DNA of 64,000 nucleotides from Litchfieldella anticariensis FP35 = DSM 16096 (GCF_000409775.1 NZ_KE332377.1:62001-126000), one strand, 5' to 3'; shown: positions 8,629 to 18,028, numbered from the stretch's first letter. Translations and numbers: made by a program. Notes: generated by a model not told the origin, from the letters alone.

Positions 8629-10113
8629 TCAGGCCATGACATACCCGAGGATGACGAAGCCAATGGCGGTGACCAGTGCCCCAAGCAGGGCGTAGGGGAA
8701 CTGGGTCAAGCCGTGCTGCATCGGTAAACAGCCGCTGCCTTGGGAAGAGAGTACCGAGGAGTCGGAAAAGAAGCAGGCATGGCTGCCGAAGCTCGAGGCG
8801 GAGAGCAGTGCACCCACCACTAGCGGCATCGGCGCGCCCATGTGCTGAGCAATGGGTACCACGATAGGTATCGAGATCACGAACACGCCCCACGACGAGC
8901 CAGTCGCAAACACCACCACAGCCATCGAGACGAAGACGATGGCGGGCAATAGGGCGACCGTGAGGTAAGGGGAAAGAGAGTCGATCATGAACTCGGTCAT
9001 ACCCAGCTGATCGTTGATCTCACGCAGCACGAAGCCGACCGCGACAATGGCCAGTGGCAGCATCATGGTACGGAAACCGTCCATGATGGCATCCATCAAG
9101 GTATTGAAGGTGGCCAGCCGCTGGAGCAGGTAGAGCGCCAGGGTGAACAGGGTAGCGACGATCACCCCCTTGAGCAGGTCGATCTCGAAGTAGGCACTGG
9201 CACCGATCAACACTGCCATGGGGGCCAGGAAATTGAACACCCCGAGCCATGGGTTGCTCTTGGGAAGCTCATCGTCACTCAAGGGCTGATCGGGGGCACC
9301 GTCGGGAATCGGCTGGCCGGCACGAGCGCGCTCCTCGGCCGCCTTCATCGGACCCAGGTCGGGCATCTTGCCCAACGCCACCAGCATCACCAGTGCCATG
9401 GCGACCCAACCATAGAGCATGAAGGGGATCGACTGGATGTACAGCCACATGCCTGGCCCTTCGCTGGCGCCGTTGGTTTCCAGCAACTCGGCGAAGTACA
9501 CCGCCCAGGTGGACAGTGGAACCAGGATGCAGATCGGTGCCGCCGTAGAGTCGACGATATAGGCCAGCTTCTCACGCGACACGCCGAAACGATCAGTGAG
9601 ACGCTTCATGGCTGCTGAAGTGGCCAGCGCATTGAGATAGTCGTCGATGAATATCAATACGCCCAGCACCGCCGTGCTCAGAAGCGACTGGCGACGCGTC
9701 TTCACCAGGCGTGTCATGAAGTGGCTGAAGCTCAGCGTGCAGCCGGATTTCTCCAGCATGGCAATGAAACCGCCCATCAGACCGCAAACCAGGATCAACC
9801 ACGCGATGGTTTCGTCCATCATCACCGCTAGCGAGATATCGGCCAGCTCGCCGATATAGTCGTCGGGTTGCAGCAGGATCAGACCAGCCAGGGCGCCGAC
9901 AGCCAAGGCCTCGAGAGTGCGATGGGTGGCAATGGCCACGATCAGTACCAGTGCCGAGGGCACTAGGCTGATCCAGCCGTAGTTGGTGCCAGGTGAGTGA
10001 TACAGCGTTAGGCTAATGACTACAGCAAGGATGCCAGCGCTCAGTAGCACAGGGCGCCGTGAGCCACGTTTGCCAGGTAAGGAAGGGGCGAAGGGATGCG
10101 AGGTATTGCTCAT
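8629..10113 (-). CDS. NhaC-family Na+/H+ antiporter or amine transporter
   Basis: A 494-residue inner-membrane protein with about 11-12 hydrophobic segments and the NhaC-family region IVDSTAAPICILVPLSTW in the middle. The family exchanges Na+ for H+, and some members carry organic solutes. I chose the ATG at 10113 (MSNTSHPF) because GGAGGT precedes it; the longer frame adds 53 non-membrane residues. It lies between the DAO-GcvT flavoprotein and the gamma-glutamylpolyamine synthetase, so a role in amine uptake or in pH/Na+ balance during amine use is possible but unproven. Confidence 0.85.
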   Translation of the reverse strand: MSNTSHPFAPSLPGKRGSRRPVLLSAGILAVVISLTLYHSPGTNYGWISLVPSALVLIVAIATHRTLEALAVGALAGLILLQPDDYIGELADISLAVMMDETIAWLILVCGLMGGFIAMLEKSGCTLSFSHFMTRLVKTRRQSLLSTAVLGVLIFIDDYLNALATSAAMKRLTDRFGVSREKLAYIVDSTAAPICILVPLSTWAVYFAELLETNGASEGPGMWLYIQSIPFMLYGWVAMALVMLVALGKMPDLGPMKAAEERARAGQPIPDGAPDQPLSDDELPKSNPWLGVFNFLAPMAVLIGASAYFEIDLLKGVIVATLFTLALYLLQRLATFNTLMDAIMDGFRTMMLPLAIVAVGFVLREINDQLGMTEFMIDSLSPYLTVALLPAIVFVSMAVVVFATGSSWGVFVISIPIVVPIAQHMGAPMPLVVGALLSASSFGSHACFFSDSSVLSSQGSGCLPMQHGLTQFPYALLGALVTAIGFVILGYVMA

Positions 10114-10259
10114 GCCAGACCTCCAAACGTCGATTGGCGGTGATGGGAGGGGTGGCGTACGGCAAGAGGCGTTGTGTTTGTCATCGAGTCTCACCTCGTA
10201 TTGTTGAAAGCCTATGGTTGTGAAAAGTGTTGTCGTGAAGTCGGCGCAGCAAGGCCCCG

Positions 10260-10281
10260 CCCGGCCATGCACGTGGCCGGG
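10260..10281 (-). terminator. hairpin after puuA-like gene
   Basis: A perfect 8-bp stem CCCGGCCA/TGGCCGGG with a 6-nt loop lies 30 bp after the synthetase stop. There is no T-tract, so it is at best a pause or RNA 3'-end stabiliser. Confidence 0.35.
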
Positions 10282-10310
10282 TCACTGTTGCATCATGTGG
10301 TTAGGAGGCT

Positions 10311-11687
10311 CTATACGTGCCGGAGGTACCAGTCATATTCCAGCTTGCTGACTTCCCGCATAGCCTGAGCACGTTCGGCGCGTCGATTGGCCAGGAACAC
10401 GCTGAGGAAGTCGCGTCCCAACGCTTCGGCTAACACATCATTTGCTTCCAGCAGGTCCAGTGCTTGTTGCCAGCTATTGGTCAGGCTGGGGGCGCACTGT
10501 TCATAAGCGTTGCCGGTGGTGGCCGGTGATGGCACCAAGCGTTGCTGAATACCGTGGTCGATTGCCGCCAGCAAGGTGGCCAGCAATAGATAAGGGTTGG
10601 CATCGGCCCCAGCGACTCGGTGCTCGATACGCCGCGCATCATTGGGGCCGGAGGGAATGCGTAGGGCCACCGAACGGTTGTCGTATCCCCAGGTGGGCGC
10701 CATGGGAACGTAGAGTCCTGTCTGGAAACGCCGGTAGGAATTGAGATTAGGGGCAAACAGTGCCACTGAGGCCGGCATCAGTGTCAGTAGGCCGGCGATG
10801 GCTTGTTGTAGGGTCAGTGTGCCTAGCGGCGCTTCATCTTCGGCGGCGAAGACGTTGCGCCCGGTATTATCCAATAGGCTGATATGGACATGGGTACCGT
10901 TGCCCGCTTCATCACCATAGGGTTTGGCCATGAAGGTGGCATCGAAGCCGTGCGAGAGCGCCACTCCTTTGATCAAGCGCTTGAGCAGAACGGCACTGTC
11001 GCATGCCTTGAGCGCATCGTCGCAATGCAGCAGATTGATCTCGAACTGCCCCGGGGCACACTCCTTGAGAGCAGTATCCAGTGGTAGGCCTTGGATGGTG
11101 GCGGCAGCGTGAATGTCTTCGAGGAAGTCGGCGTATTCGTCGAGTTCATTGATCGAGTAGAGCTGACTTTGAGCGGCGCGCTCACCGGTGGCTGGCGAAC
11201 AGGGTGGCTGGGCCATGCCCAACGCATCCCGGCTACGGTCGATCAGATAGAACTCCAGCTCCACGGCGACGACAGGCGTCAGGCCGGCATCACGGAACCG
11301 CGAGAGCACGCGGTCCAATACCTGGCGTGGGTCGGCAAAGAAGGGGGCGCCATCGGCCTCGTTCATGGTCATCAGGAGCTGTGCCTGCCGGCCACGGCGC
11401 AGCCAGGGGCTTGGCATCAGGGTGCCGGGTATAGGACGGCACAAACGGTCCCCATCGCCGCTGGCAAGTCCCAGCCCGGTTTCCTCGATGGTGTTGCCGT
11501 TGATATCAAGGGCGAACACTGATGCCGGCAAATTGATGCCGTCCTGATAGGCCTTCTCCAGGTTATCGCGCGGGATACGTTTTCCGCGCAAGACGCCGTT
11601 GAGGTCGCTGATCAACAGGTCGATGCTGTCGATGTCTGGGTGCCGCTCGAGAAAATCGCGGGCTTCGTCGGCTGGGGAAGACGACAT
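10311..11687 (-). CDS. puuA: gamma-glutamylpolyamine synthetase (glutamine synthetase family, PuuA/SpuI-like)
   Basis: A 458-residue glutamine-synthetase-fold enzyme. Typical regions are VAVELEFYLID (metal-binding Glu), CAPGQFEINL, GNGTHVHISL (catalytic His and nucleotide contacts) and RRIEHRVAGADANPYL. Related enzymes join glutamate to putrescine or other amines using ATP, the first step of the gamma-glutamyl route. The assignment to polyamines rests on the divergent puuD-spuC-puuC operon and the nearby PuuR-type repressor. The start ATG has an AGGTGG site. It is shorter than E. coli PuuA by only a few residues. Confidence 0.88.
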   Translation of the reverse strand: MSSSPADEARDFLERHPDIDSIDLLISDLNGVLRGKRIPRDNLEKAYQDGINLPASVFALDINGNTIEETGLGLASGDGDRLCRPIPGTLMPSPWLRRGRQAQLLMTMNEADGAPFFADPRQVLDRVLSRFRDAGLTPVVAVELEFYLIDRSRDALGMAQPPCSPATGERAAQSQLYSINELDEYADFLEDIHAAATIQGLPLDTALKECAPGQFEINLLHCDDALKACDSAVLLKRLIKGVALSHGFDATFMAKPYGDEAGNGTHVHISLLDNTGRNVFAAEDEAPLGTLTLQQAIAGLLTLMPASVALFAPNLNSYRRFQTGLYVPMAPTWGYDNRSVALRIPSGPNDARRIEHRVAGADANPYLLLATLLAAIDHGIQQRLVPSPATTGNAYEQCAPSLTNSWQQALDLLEANDVLAEALGRDFLSVFLANRRAERAQAMREVSKLEYDWYLRHV

Positions 11688-11871
11688 GTTGCCACCTATC
11701 CTTTCTTGATCGTTGTCGATGGTTATTATCTTTCAATTGGTAAGCCGGTGTTGTCAAATTCTTTACGGCCATGGCGAATGGTATATCGCGATCATGACAT
11801 CGAATTACTGATGTAAATAATTTAAAAACAAAGGGTTAATGTTATTCATCCTTTCGTCTAAGAATTCCGGC

Positions 11872-11900
11872 TTGGCAAGATAAATCAACGAGGGTATGTT
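11872..11900 (+). promoter_or_regulatory. sigma-70-type promoter for puuD-spuC-puuC
   Basis: TTGGCA and TATGTT are separated by 17 bp, and the -10 box ends 46 bp before the puuD start. The upstream sequence is AT-rich, as is usual for a regulated divergent promoter region. No convincing PuuR operator was found. Confidence 0.5.
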
Positions 11901-11946
11901 GAGCAAAGCATAACAAACATGATCCCAGAGTTTTTAGGAGGCTGCC

Positions 11947-12729
11947 ATGCAGACCCGCCCCTTGGTGGGAGTGATCGCCTGCCGCCGCGAGGTGGAAGGC
12001 CACCCAGCACATATGGTCACTGATAAGTATCTGAGTGCCTTGCGCGATTATGGTCTCGAGCCGATCATCCTGCCGGTCTGGGAGGATGTTGAGGTGAGTG
12101 CCGCCACGGCACTGCTGATGCGTCTCGATGGTCTGTTGCTTACAGGCAGCTACACCAACATGGAGCCGGCACGTTATGGCGCTATACGCGCTCCAGAGAA
12201 CATCCGTGATGACTATCATCGGGATGCTTCGGCCTTGGCCTGGATTCCCGCTGCCCTGGATTTGGGAATGCCGTTGCTGGGGGTGTGTCGAGGTTTCCAG
12301 GAGCTCAATGTGGCCTTTGGAGGAACGCTTTATCAGGCGGTTCAGCAGCAGCCGGGAATGCTCGACCATCGGGAGTCGCCGGGCGAAAAACATGCACAGT
12401 ATTCCCCCAGTCATGACTTGGAAATTCTGCCGGGAGGGGTGCTGTCGCGGCTGTATGGAGAGCGTCATGCGCGGGTCAATTCCCTGCACCAACAAGGTAT
12501 CGAATATCTTGGGCCGGGGCTCGTCGCTGAAGCAACAGCTCCCGATGGTTTGATCGAGGCCATATCCGTGGCCGATGCCCCGGGTTTTTCCTTGGCCGTG
12601 CAATGGCATCCGGAATGGCATCCTCGCGATCACTCACTTTACGACGCTCTGTTCCAAGGATTCGCTCAGGCCTGCCGCGATCGGCTTTCCGCCAATAAGC
12701 CCGTGCTCGTCGAGCCAGCCGGGGCTTGA
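11947..12729 (+). CDS. puuD: gamma-glutamyl-gamma-aminobutyrate hydrolase (class I glutamine amidotransferase)
   Basis: Releases glutamate from gamma-glutamyl-GABA, the last step of the glutamylated putrescine pathway. The 260-residue protein has the nucleophile Cys114 in GVCRGFQELN, and His221 and Glu223 in the WHPEWHP motif. The start ATG follows TTAGGAGG. It is the first gene of a three-gene operon with the aminotransferase and the aldehyde dehydrogenase, divergent from the synthetase that makes the glutamylated substrate. Confidence 0.93.
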   Translation: MQTRPLVGVIACRREVEGHPAHMVTDKYLSALRDYGLEPIILPVWEDVEVSAATALLMRLDGLLLTGSYTNMEPARYGAIRAPENIRDDYHRDASALAWIPAALDLGMPLLGVCRGFQELNVAFGGTLYQAVQQQPGMLDHRESPGEKHAQYSPSHDLEILPGGVLSRLYGERHARVNSLHQQGIEYLGPGLVAEATAPDGLIEAISVADAPGFSLAVQWHPEWHPRDHSLYDALFQGFAQACRDRLSANKPVLVEPAGA

Positions 12730-12756
12730 TGCTGCCTTCATTTCCGGAGTCTTGTC

Positions 12757-14136
12757 ATGCATTCATCCGATCTTCGGGCGCTGGATAGCGCCCACCATCT
12801 TCATCCTTTCACTGACTTCAAGGCGCTCGGCGAAGAGGGCAGTCGCATCGTGACCCACGCTGAGGGCGTCTATATCCATGATAGTGAGGGCCATCGCATC
12901 CTCGATGGCATGGCTGGGCTATGGTGTGTCAATCTCGGATACGGGCGCGCGGAACTGGTAGAAGCCGCCACCGCTCAGCTGCACGAGCTTCCCTATTACA
13001 ACAACTTTTTCAAGACCACTCATCCACCGGCAGTCAAACTTGCCGAAAAGCTTTGTCAGCTGGCGCCGGCGCATATCAACCATGTGTTTTTCACTGGCTC
13101 GGGGTCGGAAGCCAACGACACCGTATTGCGTATGGTGCGCCGTTACTGGGCACTCAAGGGCAAACCCGACAAGCAGTGGATCATCTCGCGCGAGAATGCC
13201 TACCACGGCTCCACTGTGGCTGGCATGAGCCTGGGTGGCATGGCGCCGATGCATGCCCAGGGCGGGCCACTGGTGCCCGCTATCAGCCATGTTCGCCAGC
13301 CGTACTGGTTCGGTGAGGGGCGCGATCAATCGCCGGAAGCCTTTGGCCGCACCTGTGCCGAGGCCATCGAGGCGCGCATTCTCGAACTTGGTGAGGACAA
13401 CGTCGCTGCCTTCATTGCCGAGCCGGTTCAGGGGGCCGGTGGTGCCATCATGCCGCCGGCCAGCTATTGGCCGGCAGTCAAGGAAGTGCTGGCCAAGTAC
13501 GACATCTTGTTGGTGGTCGACGAAGTGATCTGCGGCTTCGGCCGTCTGGGTGAGTGGTTCGGTAGTCAGCACTATGACCTCGAGCCCGACCTGATGCCCA
13601 TTGCCAAGGGGCTGTCGTCGGGTTATCTGCCGATCGGTGGCGTGCTGGTCGGTGATCGTGTCGCCGAGACCTTGATCGAGGAGGGCGGCGAGTTTTTCCA
13701 TGGCTTCACCTATTCCGGCCATCCGGTCTGTGCCGCCGTGGCGTTGAAGAATCTCGAGATCATGCAGGCCGAGGGTGTGGTCGAACGAGTACGTGACGAC
13801 CTTGGGCCTTATCTCGCCGAGCGCTGGATGAGCCTTGCCGAGCATCCGCTGGTCGGCGAAGTGCGTTCCCTCGGGCTGATGGGTGCCCTGGAACTGGTCG
13901 CCGACAAGACCAGTAGGGCGCGCTTCGACAAGCGGCTGGCTGCTGGCAACCTGTGTCGTGATATCTGCTTTGCCAGCGGGCTAGTGATGCGCTCGGTGGG
14001 GGATACCATGATCATTGCACCGCCATTGACGATTACGCATCACGAGATCGACGAACTGGTTTCACTGGCTCGCCGCGCGTTGGACGAAACCGCTGCACGT
14101 TTGGCTCATATCGTACAAGAGGAGATAACCGCATGA
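12757..14136 (+). CDS. spuC: putrescine-pyruvate-type class III aminotransferase
   Basis: A 459-residue PLP enzyme of fold type I. The PLP lysine is Lys284 in PIAKGLSSGYLPIGG, with Asp255 in VVDEV contacting the cofactor. The N-terminal block HHLHPFTDFKALGEEGSRI and the GLWCVNLGYGR region match the SpuC group, which transfers the amino group of putrescine or related amines to pyruvate. It lies 27 bp after puuD and overlaps puuC by 4 bp, so its aldehyde product can be passed to PuuC. A GABA or beta-alanine aminotransferase role remains possible. Confidence 0.85.
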   Translation: MHSSDLRALDSAHHLHPFTDFKALGEEGSRIVTHAEGVYIHDSEGHRILDGMAGLWCVNLGYGRAELVEAATAQLHELPYYNNFFKTTHPPAVKLAEKLCQLAPAHINHVFFTGSGSEANDTVLRMVRRYWALKGKPDKQWIISRENAYHGSTVAGMSLGGMAPMHAQGGPLVPAISHVRQPYWFGEGRDQSPEAFGRTCAEAIEARILELGEDNVAAFIAEPVQGAGGAIMPPASYWPAVKEVLAKYDILLVVDEVICGFGRLGEWFGSQHYDLEPDLMPIAKGLSSGYLPIGGVLVGDRVAETLIEEGGEFFHGFTYSGHPVCAAVALKNLEIMQAEGVVERVRDDLGPYLAERWMSLAEHPLVGEVRSLGLMGALELVADKTSRARFDKRLAAGNLCRDICFASGLVMRSVGDTMIIAPPLTITHHEIDELVSLARRALDETAARLAHIVQEEITA

Positions 14137-15644
14137 GTGCACCCTATGCCATTCCCCGCAGCCATGCCGACTGGCGCGCCATGGCCGAGTCTCAGAGCTT
14201 CGAGACTCGCGCTTTCATCGACGATGCGTTCGTCGACGCCGCCAGTGGCGAAACCTTCGAAACGATTAACCCCGCCACCGGCAAGGTGCTGGCCAGGGTG
14301 GCCAGCTGCGATGCTGCCGACGCTGAGGTGGCGGTGCATCATGCTAGAGCCGCCTTCGATCGTGGCGACTGGTCGCGAATCGCACCGGGGCGCCGCAAGA
14401 AATTGCTGCTGCGCCTCGCTGACTTGATGGAGACGCACAAGCATGAGCTGGCGCTGCTCGATACGCTGGACATGGGGAAACCGGTGAGCAGTTCACTGGG
14501 CGACATGGCCGGAGCCATCGCCTGCCTGCGCTACAATGCTGAGTCGATCGACAAGGTTTACGGCGAAGTGGCGCCCACCGGCGAGGATAGCCTGGGGCTG
14601 GTGCTGCGCGAGCCGCTGGGCGTGGTGGCGTCGATCGTTCCGTGGAACTTTCCGTTGATGATGACCGCCTGGAAGATCGCGCCGGCATTGGCCGCCGGCA
14701 ACAGCGTGATCCTCAAGCCATCCGAGAAATCGCCTCTGTCGGCACTGCGCCTGGCGCAACTGGCCAAAGAGGCCGGTTTGCCACAAGGCGTATTCCAGGT
14801 GCTGCCGGGCTTCGGCCATACCGTAGGCAAGGCGCTGGCGCTGTCGATGGACGTCAATTGCCTGGCCTTCACCGGTTCGACGGCGGTGGGCAAGCAGTTG
14901 ATGCAATATGCCGGACAGTCGAACCTCAAGCGTGTCTATCTGGAGTGCGGCGGCAAGAGCCCCAATATCGTCTTCGCCGATTGCAAGGACTTGGATGCCG
15001 TGGCCGAGAACGCTGCTGCCGCGATCTTCCACAATCAGGGCGAGGTATGCATCGCCGGTTCGCGGTTGCTGGTCGAGAATGCGATTCGCGAGGACTTCAT
15101 CGAACGAGTGCTCAAGGCTGCCGAAGGTATGCAGCCCGGCGATCCGCTCAACCCGGATAGCTTCATGGGCGCCATCGTCGACCAGACCCAATACCAGCGG
15201 ATTCTCGGTTATATTCGCCAGGGGGTGGAAGAGGGGGCCCACCTGCGCAGTGGTGGCGAATCGGTAGAGACTTGCCCGGGCGGGTTGTTCATCTCGCCGA
15301 CGATATTCGACAACGTGACACCCGAAATGGTCATTGGTCGTGAGGAGGTTTTCGGGCCGGTACTGTCGGTGTTCGGTTTCGACACCGAGGAAGAGGCGAT
15401 CCGCATGGCCAATGACAGCCTGTACGGTCTGGCGGCTGGGTTGTGGAGTCAGGATATCGACCGCATCATGCGCGTGACCCGGCGTCTGGAGTCGGGACAG
15501 GTCTATGTCAACAACTGGGCCGGTGGTGACATGACGGTACCTTTCGGCGGCGTCAAGCAGTCGGGCAATGGGCGTGACAAGTCGATGCACTCGTTGCAGG
15601 AGTACTCCGAACTCAAGACAGTATGGATGTCGCTAACGTCTTGA
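14133..15644 (+). CDS. puuC: gamma-glutamyl-gamma-aminobutyraldehyde / aminoaldehyde dehydrogenase
   Basis: A 503-residue NAD(P)-dependent aldehyde dehydrogenase. Catalytic residues are visible: Cys306 in NQGEVCIAGS, Glu271 in LECGGKSPN, Asn172 in PWNFPL and Lys195 in LKPSEKS. PuuC/KauB-type enzymes oxidise 4-aminobutanal or its gamma-glutamyl form to the acid. The ATG overlaps the stop of the aminotransferase gene (ATGA), showing translational coupling. A strong hairpin 35 bp after the stop ends the operon. Confidence 0.92.
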   Translation: MSAPYAIPRSHADWRAMAESQSFETRAFIDDAFVDAASGETFETINPATGKVLARVASCDAADAEVAVHHARAAFDRGDWSRIAPGRRKKLLLRLADLMETHKHELALLDTLDMGKPVSSSLGDMAGAIACLRYNAESIDKVYGEVAPTGEDSLGLVLREPLGVVASIVPWNFPLMMTAWKIAPALAAGNSVILKPSEKSPLSALRLAQLAKEAGLPQGVFQVLPGFGHTVGKALALSMDVNCLAFTGSTAVGKQLMQYAGQSNLKRVYLECGGKSPNIVFADCKDLDAVAENAAAAIFHNQGEVCIAGSRLLVENAIREDFIERVLKAAEGMQPGDPLNPDSFMGAIVDQTQYQRILGYIRQGVEEGAHLRSGGESVETCPGGLFISPTIFDNVTPEMVIGREEVFGPVLSVFGFDTEEEAIRMANDSLYGLAAGLWSQDIDRIMRVTRRLESGQVYVNNWAGGDMTVPFGGVKQSGNGRDKSMHSLQEYSELKTVWMSLTS

Positions 15645-15678
15645 CGTATCGCAGTATCCGTATCGATACACGATAAAA

Positions 15679-15702
15679 GAGGCCGGGGCTTCCCCCGGCC
15701 TT
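15679..15702. terminator. bidirectional terminator between puuC and the FAD oxidase gene
   Basis: Stem GGCCGGGG/CCCCGGCC with a 4-nt loop. On the reverse strand it is followed by CTCTTTTATC, a good T-tract; on the forward strand only TT follows. It separates two convergent genes. Confidence 0.8.
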
Positions 15703-15743
15703 GGTGTGTCGGCCTGCTGTGATGTCGCTTTGCACCCTGTGAT

Positions 15744-17183
15744 TCAAGCGACGGCTTCACCAACGTGTGGGGTAATATTGAGATTGGTCCGGAACAGGTT
15801 GTCTGGATCGTATTGCTGCTTGATCGCCTGCAGCCGGGTGTAGTTGACGCCGTAGGCAGCTGCCACCCGTTCTCCCTCATCCTCGGTAAGGAAGTTTACG
15901 TAGCCGCCTCCGGTGGCGTAGGGACTCAGATCGCTGAAGCTGCGCCGTGCCCAGTCGCGACAGCGTTCGTCGTCCGCCGCCTCCTGCCAGCGTCCGTGGA
16001 TGTTCATCATGTATTGGGCATCGCGACCGGCATAGGCAGTGGCGGTGGGGTCGACGCGAGCCATGGCGCCGCCGAGTTGAGCAATGAAGATCTCGCATTC
16101 CGGCCCGGGGAGTTGTGCTGTGGCGGCAATGACGCTATCCAGCATCTCGTCGTCAAGACGAGAGAAGTTGTGGGACTTCCAGTAGTTGCGAGCACCTGGC
16201 GTCAGCAGGGGATCAAAGGCGGCCTGGAATCCAGTGTAGGGTTGTACCCCCAGCATATGACCGACAGGCTCGCCAAAGCTCAGTACGGGAGCAGCCTCGC
16301 GCTCGGCCGTGTCGACATCGCCGCTGTGCACAAGAGCAAAGACCACCACTTTCTGGCCATGCACCGATTCGGGCAGGAAGGGTAGCGGTGGCGCTTGGCG
16401 CAGTACCGTCCACACGCTCAGCTCCTCGGAACTGTTGGCCGTAAAATCTCGCCAGGCATGCAGTACTTGTCGGGCTTGCTCGAAGGGGTAGACGACCAGG
16501 CCGGCATAGACCTCCGGGCCGGCCGAGTGGAGGCGGAGTTCGAAAGACGTCACTACCCCGAAGTTGCCACCGCCGCCACGAATGGCCCAGAACAGATCCG
16601 GTTCCGAGTCCGCTGAAACCCAGTGGCGCTGGCCGTCAGCGGTGACGATGTCGGCTGATAGCAGGTTGTCCGCCGTCAGGCCGAAGCGGCGGGTCAGCCA
16701 GCCAAAGCCACCGCCCAGGCACAGACCGGCAAAGCCAGTGGTGGAATTGATGCCAAGTGGCGATGCGAGGCCAAAAGCCTGGCTTTCGCGATCGACATCG
16801 CCCAACAGCGCGCCGGGATCGATTCTGGCGATACCCTGTCGGGAATCGACGTGGACAGAACGCATCGCCGAGAGGTCGATCGTCATTCCGCCCTCGGCGA
16901 TGGCATTGCCGGCGATATGGTGACCGCCACCGCGGATACTGAGCTGCATACGGTGCTCGCGGGCGAAGTCGACGGCATGACAGACGTCCTGGGTGCCAAG
17001 ACAACGGACGATCAATGCTGGATAGCGATCGACCATGCCGTTCCACAATTGTCGTGCCTGGTCATAAATGCTGTCTTGGGGGGTGATGACCGCTCCGCGC
17101 AGCATGGAGGAGAACTCCGCTAGGGCAGTGTCTTCCAAGTGCTCCTGAGTGTTGGCCAGTGTTCGATAGGTAAGAGTGGTCAT
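15744..17183 (-). CDS. berberine-bridge-type FAD-linked oxidase
   Basis: A 479-residue flavoprotein with a PCMH-type FAD domain and C-terminal BBE motif (YDPDNLFRTNLNI). The motif RGGGHHIAG contains His88, the usual covalent 8-alpha-FAD site. The second, cysteinyl attachment seen in bicovalent enzymes is not evident (GLCLGGGFGW occupies that region). The family oxidises alcohols, sugars, amines or secondary metabolites with O2; the substrate is unknown. I chose the ATG at 17183 because AGGAG lies upstream. It sits between the polyamine operon and its likely repressor, so it could be a stand-in amine oxidase. No signal peptide is visible. Confidence 0.82.
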   Translation of the reverse strand: MTTLTYRTLANTQEHLEDTALAEFSSMLRGAVITPQDSIYDQARQLWNGMVDRYPALIVRCLGTQDVCHAVDFAREHRMQLSIRGGGHHIAGNAIAEGGMTIDLSAMRSVHVDSRQGIARIDPGALLGDVDRESQAFGLASPLGINSTTGFAGLCLGGGFGWLTRRFGLTADNLLSADIVTADGQRHWVSADSEPDLFWAIRGGGGNFGVVTSFELRLHSAGPEVYAGLVVYPFEQARQVLHAWRDFTANSSEELSVWTVLRQAPPLPFLPESVHGQKVVVFALVHSGDVDTAEREAAPVLSFGEPVGHMLGVQPYTGFQAAFDPLLTPGARNYWKSHNFSRLDDEMLDSVIAATAQLPGPECEIFIAQLGGAMARVDPTATAYAGRDAQYMMNIHGRWQEAADDERCRDWARRSFSDLSPYATGGGYVNFLTEDEGERVAAAYGVNYTRLQAIKQQYDPDNLFRTNLNITPHVGEAVA

Positions 17184-17476
17184 TGCGGGTGCTCCTATTG
17201 TCGATAATTGTGCGAGGCCGAAACCGGGAGCATCCCTGTTGTGGCGGTCATGGCCGGAACAACGCCGCCCGGTATTGGGCGGCGTTGGCTGAACGGGAAA
17301 TCGGCATCCTGTATCCAGAAGTCTGGATGGTTTTGCCGCATGCACAATATCAGTTGTGTCAGGGGATGGTAGGAGGGGAGAGGGGCATGACGATGGAAGC
17401 GCGGCTTATCGATAACAGTCTCTGGGGGTGTTGTTTTTAAGTCGTTGCAGAGAGAAAGCCGTCGCTTCGTCGTGTG

Positions 17477-18028
17477 CTAGAAAGTCTTTGCCGGCGTGCA
17501 GCAACTCACCAAGCGACAAGCAGCCTTGCCGGGATTGCGGAAGCGGTGGGGGACGTTGGTATCGAAATAGTAGGCTTCGCCGGGTCCCAGCAAGCGGCTT
17601 TCGGCACCGATGGTGATCTCGATCTCACCTTCCAGTACCACACCGGCTTCTTCTCCCTGATGGGCGATCATCTCGCGACCGGTGTCGGTGCCGGCAGGGT
17701 AGGTTTCGATCATGAATGACAATGCTCGGGAGCGGCGGTTGGCTCCGACCAGCTTGTAGATGACGTCGCCGCTACCGATGTCGGCGAGCTCGTCGGCTTT
17801 ATAAAACACCTGGTTGCGACTTTCCAGGTCCATGGTGAAGAAGTCACCGACGCTGATGGGAATGGCATCGAGAATCTTCTTCAGTGAACTGACCGAGGGG
17901 CTGACCTTGCCCTGCTCGATCAGCGATAGGCTGGAATGGGTTACCCCGCAGCGTTTGGCCAGCTCGCGCTGGGATATACCGCGCAGGCTACGCAGGGCGC
18001 GCAGTCGGGCGCCCACATCATCGGACAT
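17477..18028 (-). CDS. puuR: HTH-cupin transcriptional regulator, PuuR-type
   Basis: A 183-residue regulator with an N-terminal XRE-type HTH (about 8-62, GISQRELAKRCGVTHSSLSLIEQG) and a C-terminal cupin domain (about 105-178). This is the architecture of PuuR, repressor of putrescine use. The ATG at 18028 has AAGGAG upstream; the frame extends 22 codons further. It lies immediately downstream of gatB on the same strand but after a gap of 81 bp, and near the polyamine genes it probably controls. Its operator was not identified. Confidence 0.82.
   Translation of the reverse strand: MSDDVGARLRALRSLRGISQRELAKRCGVTHSSLSLIEQGKVSPSVSSLKKILDAIPISVGDFFTMDLESRNQVFYKADELADIGSGDVIYKLVGANRRSRALSFMIETYPAGTDTGREMIAHQGEEAGVVLEGEIEITIGAESRLLGPGEAYYFDTNVPHRFRNPGKAACRLVSCCTPAKTF

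Noticed and set aside
11688-11946. PuuR operator between puuA and puuD
   Set aside because: The region is AT-rich with several weak symmetries, but none matches the known PuuR box or stands out clearly.
12919-13845. 308-codon reverse ORF opposite spuC
   Set aside because: Shadow of the PLP aminotransferase; no family features and no ribosome site.
14493-15590. 365-codon reverse ORF opposite puuC
   Set aside because: The opposite strand holds all aldehyde dehydrogenase catalytic motifs in frame; the antisense product looks random.
17184-17476. small gene in the 293-bp gap upstream of the BBE oxidase gene
   Set aside because: Only short frames without ribosome sites or recognisable features; the gap is probably promoter and untranslated sequence.
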